Below, piece by piece: positions 17,667 through 28,838 of a stretch of DNA of 35,751 nt. A program made the translations under genes and the position numbers. The first letter of the stretch is position 1. Each line of letters begins with the position of its first letter. The notes below the pieces were generated by a model, which had not been told where the DNA came from, did no database searches, and was given only the letters and a program-made list of their open reading frames with translations. Source of the stretch: Candidatus Levyibacteriota bacterium (lineage in GTDB: Bacteria > Patescibacteriota > Microgenomatia > Levybacterales > UBA12049); the NCBI GenBank assembly GCA_027459725.1, contig DAIDHK010000002.1, positions 1 through 35,751 on the forward strand. Reading direction: 5' to 3'.

Positions 17667-19202
17667 ATGAGTAATACAACTAATATAAATGATGAGTTAA
17701 TTTTACAACAATTAGAAAAGAACTTAATGGATTTCTCATCCGATATTAAAGTTCAGAATGTCGGTAATGTAGAAAAAAATACCGATGGAGTTATCACAGC
17801 TACTGGACTTTCACAGGCAGGTATAGGAGAAGAAGTTGAGTTTGCAAATGGAGTAATGGGAATGATTTTGGGCTTAGATGAGGATTATGCATCTATTATA
17901 GTTTTAGGAGACGGAGATTCTATAGAAGAAGGTTCGAGTGTCAAAAGAACTGGCAGAATATTGAGTATAAACGTTCACGATAGTATTTTAGGTAGAGTGA
18001 TAAACCCAATTGGACAACCGCTTGACGGTAAACCAGAAATTAAAAAAGGAACTTTAATGCCTCTGGAAAAAATTGCTCCAGGGGTTATTGAGCGGGAATC
18101 AGTAGATACACCTTTGAAAACTGGCATCAAAGCTATTGATTCGATGATTCCCATCGGTCGTGGACAACGTGAACTTATCATTGGAGACAGAGGTCTGGGC
18201 AAAACCGCAATTGCTATAGATACAATTATTAATCAAAAAAACCATCCTAAAGATCAGCAGCCTGTTATATGCATCTATGTAGCTATTGGACAAAAACAAT
18301 CAACTGTAGCCCGTGTTATCAATGTTCTGAATGAGTATGGTGCGCTTCCCTATTCTATTGTAGTTTCAGCAAGCGCTTCAGAACCTGTAGCTCTACAATA
18401 TTTATCTCCTTTTGCTGGAGTGGCTATTGCAGAATATTTCTGTGCCAAAGGCAGAGATGTTTTAATTGTTTATGATGATTTAACAAAACATGCTTGGTCA
18501 TACAGACAACTATCACTTGTCCTGCGACGCCCGGCAGGACGAGAGGCTTATCCAGGCGATATTTTCTATCTGCATTCCCGATTGCTGGAAAGAGCAGTCA
18601 AGTTGAGTAAGAAAAATGGTGGCGGATCAATTACAGCGCTTCCCATTATCGAAACACAAGCCGGTGATATTTCGGCATATATTCCAACTAATGTTATTTC
18701 TATAACTGATGGTCAGATTTTCGTCGAATCAGATTTGTTTAATAATGGTATTAGACCTGCCATTAATGCAGGTTACTCAGTATCACGCGTGGGAGGAGCA
18801 GCCCAAACCAGTGCGATGAAATCTGTTATTGGTATGTTGCGCATTGCTCAAGCTCAGTATAGAGAATTAGCTGCATTCGCACAATTTGGGAGTGAGCTCG
18901 ATGCAGAAACTCGTGCACAGTTGGAAAAAGGGAAAAGAACAGTAGAAATACTTAAACAAGCACAATATCACCCACTCTCTGAGCCTTTACAAATTATGTC
19001 AATCTGGTCAGTTAATAATGGTTTTACAGATGATATTCCGACCGATGATGTTCTAAGATTTGAACGTGAGTATCTGGAGTATTTGCAAAGAAAAGGAAAA
19101 AAACTGCTTGATGAATTGTCAACAGGTAAAAAACCCAGTAAAGAAACTCTTGAGCTAATGAAAAAAGTAACTGAAGACTTCAAAAAAACCTTCAGTGCTT
19201 AG
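17667..19202 (+). CDS. atpA: F-type ATP synthase subunit alpha
   Basis: GIKAIDSMIPIGRGQRELIIGDRGLGKTAIA and SVSRVGGAAQ motifs. Confidence 0.97.
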   Translation: MSNTTNINDELILQQLEKNLMDFSSDIKVQNVGNVEKNTDGVITATGLSQAGIGEEVEFANGVMGMILGLDEDYASIIVLGDGDSIEEGSSVKRTGRILSINVHDSILGRVINPIGQPLDGKPEIKKGTLMPLEKIAPGVIERESVDTPLKTGIKAIDSMIPIGRGQRELIIGDRGLGKTAIAIDTIINQKNHPKDQQPVICIYVAIGQKQSTVARVINVLNEYGALPYSIVVSASASEPVALQYLSPFAGVAIAEYFCAKGRDVLIVYDDLTKHAWSYRQLSLVLRRPAGREAYPGDIFYLHSRLLERAVKLSKKNGGGSITALPIIETQAGDISAYIPTNVISITDGQIFVESDLFNNGIRPAINAGYSVSRVGGAAQTSAMKSVIGMLRIAQAQYRELAAFAQFGSELDAETRAQLEKGKRTVEILKQAQYHPLSEPLQIMSIWSVNNGFTDDIPTDDVLRFEREYLEYLQRKGKKLLDELSTGKKPSKETLELMKKVTEDFKKTFSA

Positions 19203-19244
19203 TATCTAACTTTTCGCTTTAAATATTTGACCTTAAACTAAATT

Positions 19245-21559
<2,315 letters not shown>

Positions 21560-21593
21560 TAAATATTTCCTTTTGTTAACTACTCTATAAGTT

Positions 21594-22004
21594 ATGAAAT
21601 TGAAACTGCAAATATTAACTTCAGAACAAGAAATATTTAACGAAGAAGTAGATGAAGTAGTAGTTCCAACCACAGCTGGTGTTATAGGAGTCTTGCCTGA
21701 ACACATGCCGCTAGTTTCACAAATTGCACCAGGAGAACTTGTCATAAAAAATAATGATAAGTCGGAAATGATAGCAGTTTTTGGCGGTTTTATTGAAGTT
21801 AGCAATAATAGTGTCTCAATATTGGCAGATTACGCTGCTCGTGTAGAAGATATTGAATTAGCCAAAGCACAACAAGCTAAAGAACGTGCAGATAAATTGA
21901 TGCAAGAGAAATTATCTGAAAAAGACTTTATTATTGTCGAATCAGAGCTACAGAAGGCACTTATGCAATTACGAATCGCCAATAAATACCGTAAGAACCG
22001 ATAA
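21594..22004 (+). CDS. atpC: F-type ATP synthase subunit epsilon
   Basis: LKLQILTSEQEIFNEEVDEVVVPTTAGVIGVLPEHMPLVSQIAPGEL. Confidence 0.95.
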   Translation: MKLKLQILTSEQEIFNEEVDEVVVPTTAGVIGVLPEHMPLVSQIAPGELVIKNNDKSEMIAVFGGFIEVSNNSVSILADYAARVEDIELAKAQQAKERADKLMQEKLSEKDFIIVESELQKALMQLRIANKYRKNR

Positions 22005-22037
22005 TTCAATCACTTTACCCTCTTTGTTGCTTCATGT

Positions 22038-22043
22038 TAAAAT
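22038..22043 (+). promoter_or_regulatory. -10 TAAAAT (extended TGTTAAAAT) for tRNA-Thr
   Basis: 9 nt upstream of tRNA; weak -35 TTTACC with 18-nt spacer. Confidence 0.5.
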
Positions 22044-22052
22044 ATGCAAGAT

Positions 22053-22124
22053 GCCGAAGTAACTCAGGGGTAGAGTAGCTCTTTCGTAAAGAGCAAGTCG
22101 TGGGTCCGAATCCCACCTTCGGCT
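22053..22124 (+). tRNA. tRNA-Thr(CGT)
   Basis: GCCGAAG acceptor, GCTCT-TTCGTAA-AGAGC anticodon arm, GGGTCCGAATCCC T arm. Confidence 0.94.
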
Positions 22125-22197
22125 CATTACAGCTATTTTTAAGCTTGTTGTGTAATTGATTAGTTATAATATAATTGATAATATACAAATTTAAATT

Positions 22198-22914
22198 ATG
22201 GCTTCACATATTAAAAGACATTCAGAGGAGCAAAAAAAACATACTATCTTCTTTAGTATATTGGGTTCAATTTTGATAATACTGTTTTTGGCCATTTATG
22301 GACTGCCACTATTTACTAAGTATATTTTATATCTAGGTAATTCTAAATCTCCCTCTAACATTACTCCTGCCCAAGATGGAATAAATTATGTAGCACCACC
22401 CGTATTAGATGATACATTTAGTGCTACAAATAGTGCTATTATGACAGTTAAAGGCATTGCCTCCAAAAACCAAGAAGTTAAGTTATTCGTTAACGGTAGT
22501 ATAGTTGATCAACAAACTACTGATAACAAAGGTAAGTTTACATTCAATAACGTAAGTCTAACTCCTGGGAGCAATCAGATAGAAACTAAAGCTTATGCTG
22601 GCGCTAATAAAGAAAGTTCTTATTCTAATGTCTTAAATATTACATATTTAAATAAAGGACCTACCCTAAATATTGTCTCTCCTGTGGATAATCAGTCTTT
22701 TTCTGGCTCAAGTAATCAAACACTACATATTCAAGGAAATACTGACCCAAATTGTAATGTAACAATTAATGGTTCATGGGCAATTGTTAACAGTGATGGT
22801 AGCTTTACTTATGACTTTCCTTTGCAAAATGGGGACAATCATATAACATTTGTGTCGACTGATCAGGCGGGTAACACCACAACTGTTCAAAGAAAAGTTA
22901 CTTTTAATCCCTAA
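22198..22914 (+). CDS. Membrane-anchored protein with two extracellular Ig-like domains
   Basis: N-terminal TM (IFFSILGSILIILFLAIYGLPLF) and two tandem beta-rich Ig-like repeats (VKGIASKNQEVKLFVNG...; IQGNTDPNCNVTINGS...). Confidence 0.75.
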   Translation: MASHIKRHSEEQKKHTIFFSILGSILIILFLAIYGLPLFTKYILYLGNSKSPSNITPAQDGINYVAPPVLDDTFSATNSAIMTVKGIASKNQEVKLFVNGSIVDQQTTDNKGKFTFNNVSLTPGSNQIETKAYAGANKESSYSNVLNITYLNKGPTLNIVSPVDNQSFSGSSNQTLHIQGNTDPNCNVTINGSWAIVNSDGSFTYDFPLQNGDNHITFVSTDQAGNTTTVQRKVTFNP

Positions 22915-24112
22915 ACACAAAAAAAGCTACTGAGCTTAACCATAAAATTATACTTGGATAAAATAAACTATTAATAAACATAGAGTCAATAATTACTCCT
23001 GCAAAAGAAGCAAAAAATACAGCGGAAAAGATATTTTGTCTTGCTGATTTGTAGCTATTTTTTAAGATAAGAAATATAATGTAAATAAAACTGGCAAACC
23101 CAAATATACCAGTAGTTGCCCAAACAAATAACAGACTATTATCTGTACCGGCATTTGCATGACTAATTATAGAAGCCTGCGAAGAATGTTTAATTAAACC
23201 GTAGTTATGTTGAGCATAGCGGTATGCATCAAATCCGACACCTAATAAGATATTTCGCTGAATTACATAGACTACATTATCAATAGCGGCAAATCTAGCT
23301 TCTACAGAAGCTACTCTAAAGTAATCAGTATTTTCAATATTTTGTTTCGGTGCAACAATGATAAGCATGAGTACTAAACATCCTAAGACAATAAATATAT
23401 AACGTTTTCTCATAGTGAATATAAAAAATAGAAACACAGATACAAGTAACATGACTAAAGCGCTACGCGAGAAAGTTAGAAAGATAGCAAAAAGAGTAAT
23501 TAGTAAAAAAAACAAAATCATAACTCTGAAATAGTTATTAACTTTAGACTTGTAAATAAACCAAATACCAAGAAGAAAAGTAAACAATAAAGTGAAATAT
23601 GCACCCGCAAAATTAGGGTCAAAAAAAGAGCTGAAGAGTCTATATAAATGATCATCCCACCCTGCGTAATACAAATTTCGTAAGTTGGAATAAAATATAT
23701 ATTGAATAAATCCAGCAAGTACAAGGCTTAGTCCAGTAAGTGTCAAAGAAAGTAATACAAAACTTTTTTCTTTTGAGTTTTTAAACAATAGTGTTGTAAC
23801 AAAGAAAACCAACAAATAAGTTAAAAAACGTATCAAATAAAGTACTGCGACAACATTTTGAAAAATCGTATAGTTTCTGAAATTAAATATTAATGATACA
23901 AATACGACAAGCAAAAAAAACAATACAGCCTTCGGTAGTTTTAATACTATTTTCTTTAGTTCTTTATACTTAGCAAGTACACCATAAAACACATAGATTG
24001 CAACAGTAGTATCAAGAACTGTTAATGAGATGTCATTTTGAAAATCCAGCCTGCCAGCCTGGTTCAAAAACATGCCCACGCAAACAAATACAAATAGAAT
24101 ACGTTTAATCAT
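22904..24112 (-). CDS. O-antigen ligase/polymerase-like (Wzy-type) polytopic membrane protein
   Basis: ~10 TMs, LTFSRSALVMLLVSV motif and large periplasmic loop GVGFDAYRYAQHN typical of Wzy_C/O-antigen ligase. Confidence 0.8.
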   Translation of the reverse strand: MIKRILFVFVCVGMFLNQAGRLDFQNDISLTVLDTTVAIYVFYGVLAKYKELKKIVLKLPKAVLFFLLVVFVSLIFNFRNYTIFQNVVAVLYLIRFLTYLLVFFVTTLLFKNSKEKSFVLLSLTLTGLSLVLAGFIQYIFYSNLRNLYYAGWDDHLYRLFSSFFDPNFAGAYFTLLFTFLLGIWFIYKSKVNNYFRVMILFFLLITLFAIFLTFSRSALVMLLVSVFLFFIFTMRKRYIFIVLGCLVLMLIIVAPKQNIENTDYFRVASVEARFAAIDNVVYVIQRNILLGVGFDAYRYAQHNYGLIKHSSQASIISHANAGTDNSLLFVWATTGIFGFASFIYIIFLILKNSYKSARQNIFSAVFFASFAGVIIDSMFINSLFYPSIILWLSSVAFFVFRD

Positions 24113-24124
24113 AAATAAATTATA
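24113..24124 (-). promoter_or_regulatory. -10 TATAAT then 6 nt to Wzy-like ATG (predicted leaderless)
   Basis: Minus-strand TATAAT 24124-24119, ATG at 24112. Confidence 0.6.
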
Positions 24125-24156
24125 GCCTAATGCTCTATAAGCGACAAACTAATACT

Positions 24157-25761
24157 TTAGTTAATACCTTTTCTATACAAATTAACCTTCGTAAACTGGT
24201 TAGTATAAACCAAATGCCAACTTTGATATTTTTGTGGTAATCTGGCATTTTGTGTAGCAATATAGTCAAATTTATCATGATTTTTTAACCAAGTTGAATC
24301 AATAAATGGGAAATCTACATAATATAAATTATGGAATCCAATTAAAAGGACCTTATCATTTGATTTTATATGAGTTGCAAAATATCCATCTGTATCATAG
24401 AAATCCCCAAATGAGAAGTTAAGATTTTTCATTAAGAAGTTCTGTTTTGTTTCGAGTCCAAAAACAACGGGAACATATCTAATACTTGCAACTCCCCTGT
24501 AAACAATTGTGGTAAATGATAAAGCAAATATAACAATTAACAAAAAAGTTTTAATAATATTATCTGATCTATATTTTGAGCTTAATATCTGTAATGAATT
24601 TGATACAAGTATTGAAAATACAGGCAAATAAGGCAACAAAAATCTCCCTCCTCCTGTTCTGGGAGTAAAATACCATATTAAAACAGCTAATACTGAATAA
24701 TAAATCAAAACTTTGGCTCTTTTTGGAATTTTTTTCCAATATAAAACAAGAATAGGTATCGTTATCAAATATATCGGCGATATAGGATCATCCGCCATGG
24801 TTAACTCCTTAACTAGTGCAACTATAAAGTTAACAGGATTCAGCAAATTTATATTTATACTTGTAGGGTAAACTGATGTAAAGAAGGGATATATCGGATT
24901 ACCAGTATGTATATATGAAAATATGAACCATGGTAAAGGAACTAATAAACTTATAAGGATAAAAAAAATAATTTTTAAAGCTTTATGCCTATCTTTTCCT
25001 TCAATTAAAAAAATACTTAATAGTAAAACAAAGATAATTAAAGTTCCAAGAGCGATTAGCTTGGACATAATAGAAAAGCCAACAAGTAAAGATGTAGCTA
25101 TTAAATCTTTGAGATTACGTTTTTCTATATAGTAAATAAACGACCATAAAGCGGTTATTTCGAAAATTGTTCTAATTAGATCGATATAGGCAGTTGTCGA
25201 TTCCCAAGCAACTACTAAGTTAGAATAGAAGACAAGCACTGCTAATAGTGAATAAGTCTTATTTAAATATTTTTTGGAGATCTGAAAAATTGCACCGGAT
25301 ACAAAAACACCAGCAAATAGCTGAATCAACTTTGCTGTATTCTCATTACCGATACTTAATGCGACTACATATAATAATTCTCCTAGCTTAGGCATATCAC
25401 TGTAATACAACAAGCCTCCCGGGATATGCCATATTTCATGATGTAATATATATAATTTCGGCAAGGTAAGGTGATACCATAGGGCATCGAACGCAAATTC
25501 AGGCGATAATGAGCCTATTAAGTTAACTAGAAAAAGTGCAAATAAGATTAAACAAATAACAAAATCTACCTTAGAGAAATACTTTCCTAAATTTTTAAAG
25601 TGGTAAAAGTGATAAGTATTTTTATTAAAAAGAAAGTAAAATCCTATTATCCAATATATAGCAGTAATTGTAATGATTACTGTTGTATAATATAGATGGA
25701 AAATACCCAAGAAGTAAATTAATTCTGTAAAAAAACCTAAAAGTATTCCGAATAAAATCAT
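24157..25761 (-). CDS. GT-C/GT39-like polytopic membrane glycosyltransferase
   Basis: Many TMs, first loop FAFDALWYHLTLPKLYILHHEIWHIPGG resembling the PMT/ArnT-like catalytic loop. Confidence 0.7.
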   Translation of the reverse strand: MILFGILLGFFTELIYFLGIFHLYYTTVIITITAIYWIIGFYFLFNKNTYHFYHFKNLGKYFSKVDFVICLILFALFLVNLIGSLSPEFAFDALWYHLTLPKLYILHHEIWHIPGGLLYYSDMPKLGELLYVVALSIGNENTAKLIQLFAGVFVSGAIFQISKKYLNKTYSLLAVLVFYSNLVVAWESTTAYIDLIRTIFEITALWSFIYYIEKRNLKDLIATSLLVGFSIMSKLIALGTLIIFVLLLSIFLIEGKDRHKALKIIFFILISLLVPLPWFIFSYIHTGNPIYPFFTSVYPTSININLLNPVNFIVALVKELTMADDPISPIYLITIPILVLYWKKIPKRAKVLIYYSVLAVLIWYFTPRTGGGRFLLPYLPVFSILVSNSLQILSSKYRSDNIIKTFLLIVIFALSFTTIVYRGVASIRYVPVVFGLETKQNFLMKNLNFSFGDFYDTDGYFATHIKSNDKVLLIGFHNLYYVDFPFIDSTWLKNHDKFDYIATQNARLPQKYQSWHLVYTNQFTKVNLYRKGIN

Positions 25762-25773
25762 TGCTGTTAGAAG

Positions 25774-25908
25774 TTAAATGTGTTTTAGAATGAGATTTAT
25801 TCCCTTCACTCTTTCTATTAAGTTTATATAATATAAGATCAAACAGAAAAAAGTCCAGATGATAAAGATAGTTATATAAAAAATTTTATTATACTTTATT
25901 TTTTTCAT
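25774..25908 (-). CDS. Candidate 44-aa single-TM small protein (not in ORF track)
   Basis: MKKIKYNKIFYITIFIIWTFFCLILYYINLIERVKGINLILKHI*; AAGGA 10 nt upstream of ATG; stop 12 nt before next gene. Confidence 0.5.
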   Translation of the reverse strand: MKKIKYNKIFYITIFIIWTFFCLILYYINLIERVKGINLILKHI

Positions 25909-26650
25909 ACTGTATCCATCCTTTGCTTCTTACTAGATATGAATGGAAGCTCATCATGACTGCCACAATTAAGCCGGGTACACCATCCAAAAAACCCATT
26001 TTAAAAATATAATTGTAAATAAATTTAAGTAAAGGAAATACTATAATTTGCCATGAATAAATTCTCTTATTGTTTTGGTATAGTTCATTAGAGCGCAAAT
26101 CTGTATAATGATTTATTTCAGATAAAAAGTCACTAATATTCTGATGAGGGTAATGAAATAATACATTTGATAATTTATTTGTTTTACCTTTTATTTTCCA
26201 TACTTCATGTACCCTATTTCTCCATAATCCAGCGTCTTTTTTTGCCAATCTAAGAATATAGACGTTAGCTAGTTCGCCGAATTCGAGCTTTTTACCCCAA
26301 AGACAGTCGACTCTTTTTAGGTAATAGCCATTAAAGGATAGAAACTGATTATTAATCTGGTTAGTAATTTCATATTGTAGGGATAAAGTGACTTCTTCAT
26401 CAGCATCAACAAAAAATACCCATGTATTTTTAGCCTGAGTTAGAGCGAAGTTCCTTTGTTGTGCAAAATCGTTATTTAAAGAATGCTGAATTATTTTTGC
26501 GTTATAAGTTTTAGCTATCTCAAGTGTATTGTCAGTAGAAAAATCATCAACTATGATAACTTCGTCGCACCATTTAATTGAATCTAGGCATCTTTTAAAT
26601 GTTTGTTCTTCATTTTTTGTTAAAATAATTGCACTAATACCCTGTTGCAT
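25889..26650 (-). CDS. GT2 family glycosyltransferase (WaaE/KdtX-like)
   Basis: ISAIILTKNEEQTFKRCLDSIKWCDEVIIVDDFSTDNT, FVDADEEV, WRNRVHEVW. Confidence 0.9.
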   Translation of the reverse strand: MQQGISAIILTKNEEQTFKRCLDSIKWCDEVIIVDDFSTDNTLEIAKTYNAKIIQHSLNNDFAQQRNFALTQAKNTWVFFVDADEEVTLSLQYEITNQINNQFLSFNGYYLKRVDCLWGKKLEFGELANVYILRLAKKDAGLWRNRVHEVWKIKGKTNKLSNVLFHYPHQNISDFLSEINHYTDLRSNELYQNNKRIYSWQIIVFPLLKFIYNYIFKMGFLDGVPGLIVAVMMSFHSYLVRSKGWIQYEKNKV

Positions 26651-26651
26651 A

Positions 26652-28835
26652 TCAATAGTTTACCACCTTGTTGATTTTAATTGTTTTATTTTCACTAATT
26701 ACGAATTTTATAATACTATTTTTCATTTTTTCTGGTTTACCTAACCACCATGTTAAATATTGCATGTTCATAGTAAATGATGCGAACTGACTTCCAGTGC
26801 CTTTACCTAACAAACTATAGCTTTCTCCACCTGATTGTTTAATAATACTTTTAGCAGAAATTAATCTGTCTGCATATGAAATTTGTGGGTAAAATGGCAT
26901 TTTTGAAAAAGCTGTTTTAATATTTGATACTCCTAAGAATATTAATAGAACTGTTATAACAAAAGAAGATATTTTATGTCTAACAAATGCTTGCGCAAAT
27001 ATATATCCTTCTAAGAGAAAGATAAGAGGTAAAAACATTGGTAGATAAGCTTGAGAGTTCACACCTCCACCTATAAAACCTATTAATAAAACCAATAATA
27101 TAAAAATAGTACTATTTAAATATATATTTCGATATTTGTATACTGAATAAATCAAATAAAATCCACTAAATAGAGAGATTACTACAGCAATATAAATCAA
27201 ACCTGGAAGAATAGCTTGGTTGTATGCAATCCAGAGAAAAGTCAAAGAATTAAGTGGGTTACCGGAATGATGTAAACTTAGTAACTGTAGTATTTTATAA
27301 ATAATCCAGGCCATATATCCAAATGTCTGAGGAAATCCATGTCCAATATCATAAATTAACATCGGCACTAAAGGTATGATTAATAATACAATTGATTTTA
27401 ATATAATGTGACTATTTTGAATGCTTTTCCACCATTTTGTATTTTTTTTGTATCCATAAACCAGTAAAACACTAACAATGGCAAAAAACAAACTAGTAGA
27501 TATTTCTAAATTATATAGTAAAGATAACATAAACAATACCCAGGGGAAATAGGCCGGTTTGTTATTTATCCAGTTAAATATAAAAAATATTAACAAAGAC
27601 ACTGCAAAAGGAATCAAAGTAGTATGATAAGGCATACGGTCAAACATAATTCCCAAAGGAGAAGTGGCATAAAAAAAAGCTGCAATGATACCGCTAGGAT
27701 AGCCAAAGAAATTATTACCAATCCGATAAAGCAAGTAAGATGTTGCTAAAGCAGACAGTGCAGATATAGCAGCTCCTGCTAAAGGATTAAAGTGAAAGAT
27801 TAATAGCCCGATTGCCAGCACATAAGTCCACAAGGGACCTTGATGCAACCAAACATGACTTGAAGTAATACCAACCAAAGGGATTATATGATCAACAATC
27901 ATATTTTTAGCAGATAAATAAAACCAAGCTTGATCTCCTATAAAGAACATTTCATGAGGTAAGTTATATAGTCTTATACCAATGGTTAATGTTAAAACAA
28001 AAAACAAAATAATATTAACGGGAGTTATATTTAACATAAAATCTAGTATTTTACTTAAAATTGACCCGTAATTCTTCGTAAAATAATACTGCCTGCTGTT
28101 TTTAAATATTAAATCAGTTTTGGAATTTGGTGCAGTGGATTTTCCCCAAAAATGTATTATTTTACTGTCAGGGACTATAGCAATTTTATAACCCATCTTT
28201 TTAACACGATTACAAAGATCAAACTCTTCAAAATATAAAAAGAATTTCTCGTCAAAACCCTTTATTTTTTCATAAATACTTCTTCTAATAACGAATGCAG
28301 AACCAGGCACAACATCAACATTTTTTATTTGTTTTTTATTCCAATTTTTTTGCCAGTAATCGCCGGCAATCCAATTATTTGGAAAATACTTGTTAATAAA
28401 ACTTAAAACAAAGATCGCTCTAAGAAAGGTTAATTTCTTGACCCCCTGAAGTTCATAGACTTGATAATGTTTATTCATTAACTGTGGGGCTGCAATTGCA
28501 TATTCATCATGTTTATTTAAAAAAGTAACTAAATTTTTAATATTATTATTTAAAATAATGGTATCTGGATTGAGAATATACAAATATCTACCTTTAGCAT
28601 CTTTAGCTCCCAAATTCATCCCCGCACCATAACCTATATTTCCCGGACTTTTTATATATTTTATAAATGGGAACTTATTAATCAATTCTTGACCAATTGT
28701 CTTCTTTTCATCATTATCCACTACAATAATCTCAGCTTTTATGTCTGACTTTACTTTAAGAATTGACCAAATGCAATTGAAAAGTATTTTTTTTACTTTA
28801 TAGTGAACGATTATAATTGAGACATCAGGTACCAT
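26652..28835 (-). CDS. Fusion: N-terminal GT2 glycosyltransferase + C-terminal GT39-like polytopic GT-C
   Basis: GT2 motifs VSIIIVHYKVKK, YILNPDTIIL, FFLYFEEFDLCNRVK (~1-260); then FIGDQAWFYLSAKNM and HQGPLWTYVLAIGL with multiple TMs. Confidence 0.85.
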   Translation of the reverse strand: MVPDVSIIIVHYKVKKILFNCIWSILKVKSDIKAEIIVVDNDEKKTIGQELINKFPFIKYIKSPGNIGYGAGMNLGAKDAKGRYLYILNPDTIILNNNIKNLVTFLNKHDEYAIAAPQLMNKHYQVYELQGVKKLTFLRAIFVLSFINKYFPNNWIAGDYWQKNWNKKQIKNVDVVPGSAFVIRRSIYEKIKGFDEKFFLYFEEFDLCNRVKKMGYKIAIVPDSKIIHFWGKSTAPNSKTDLIFKNSRQYYFTKNYGSILSKILDFMLNITPVNIILFFVLTLTIGIRLYNLPHEMFFIGDQAWFYLSAKNMIVDHIIPLVGITSSHVWLHQGPLWTYVLAIGLLIFHFNPLAGAAISALSALATSYLLYRIGNNFFGYPSGIIAAFFYATSPLGIMFDRMPYHTTLIPFAVSLLIFFIFNWINNKPAYFPWVLFMLSLLYNLEISTSLFFAIVSVLLVYGYKKNTKWWKSIQNSHIILKSIVLLIIPLVPMLIYDIGHGFPQTFGYMAWIIYKILQLLSLHHSGNPLNSLTFLWIAYNQAILPGLIYIAVVISLFSGFYLIYSVYKYRNIYLNSTIFILLVLLIGFIGGGVNSQAYLPMFLPLIFLLEGYIFAQAFVRHKISSFVITVLLIFLGVSNIKTAFSKMPFYPQISYADRLISAKSIIKQSGGESYSLLGKGTGSQFASFTMNMQYLTWWLGKPEKMKNSIIKFVISENKTIKINKVVNY

Positions 28836-28838
28836 ATA

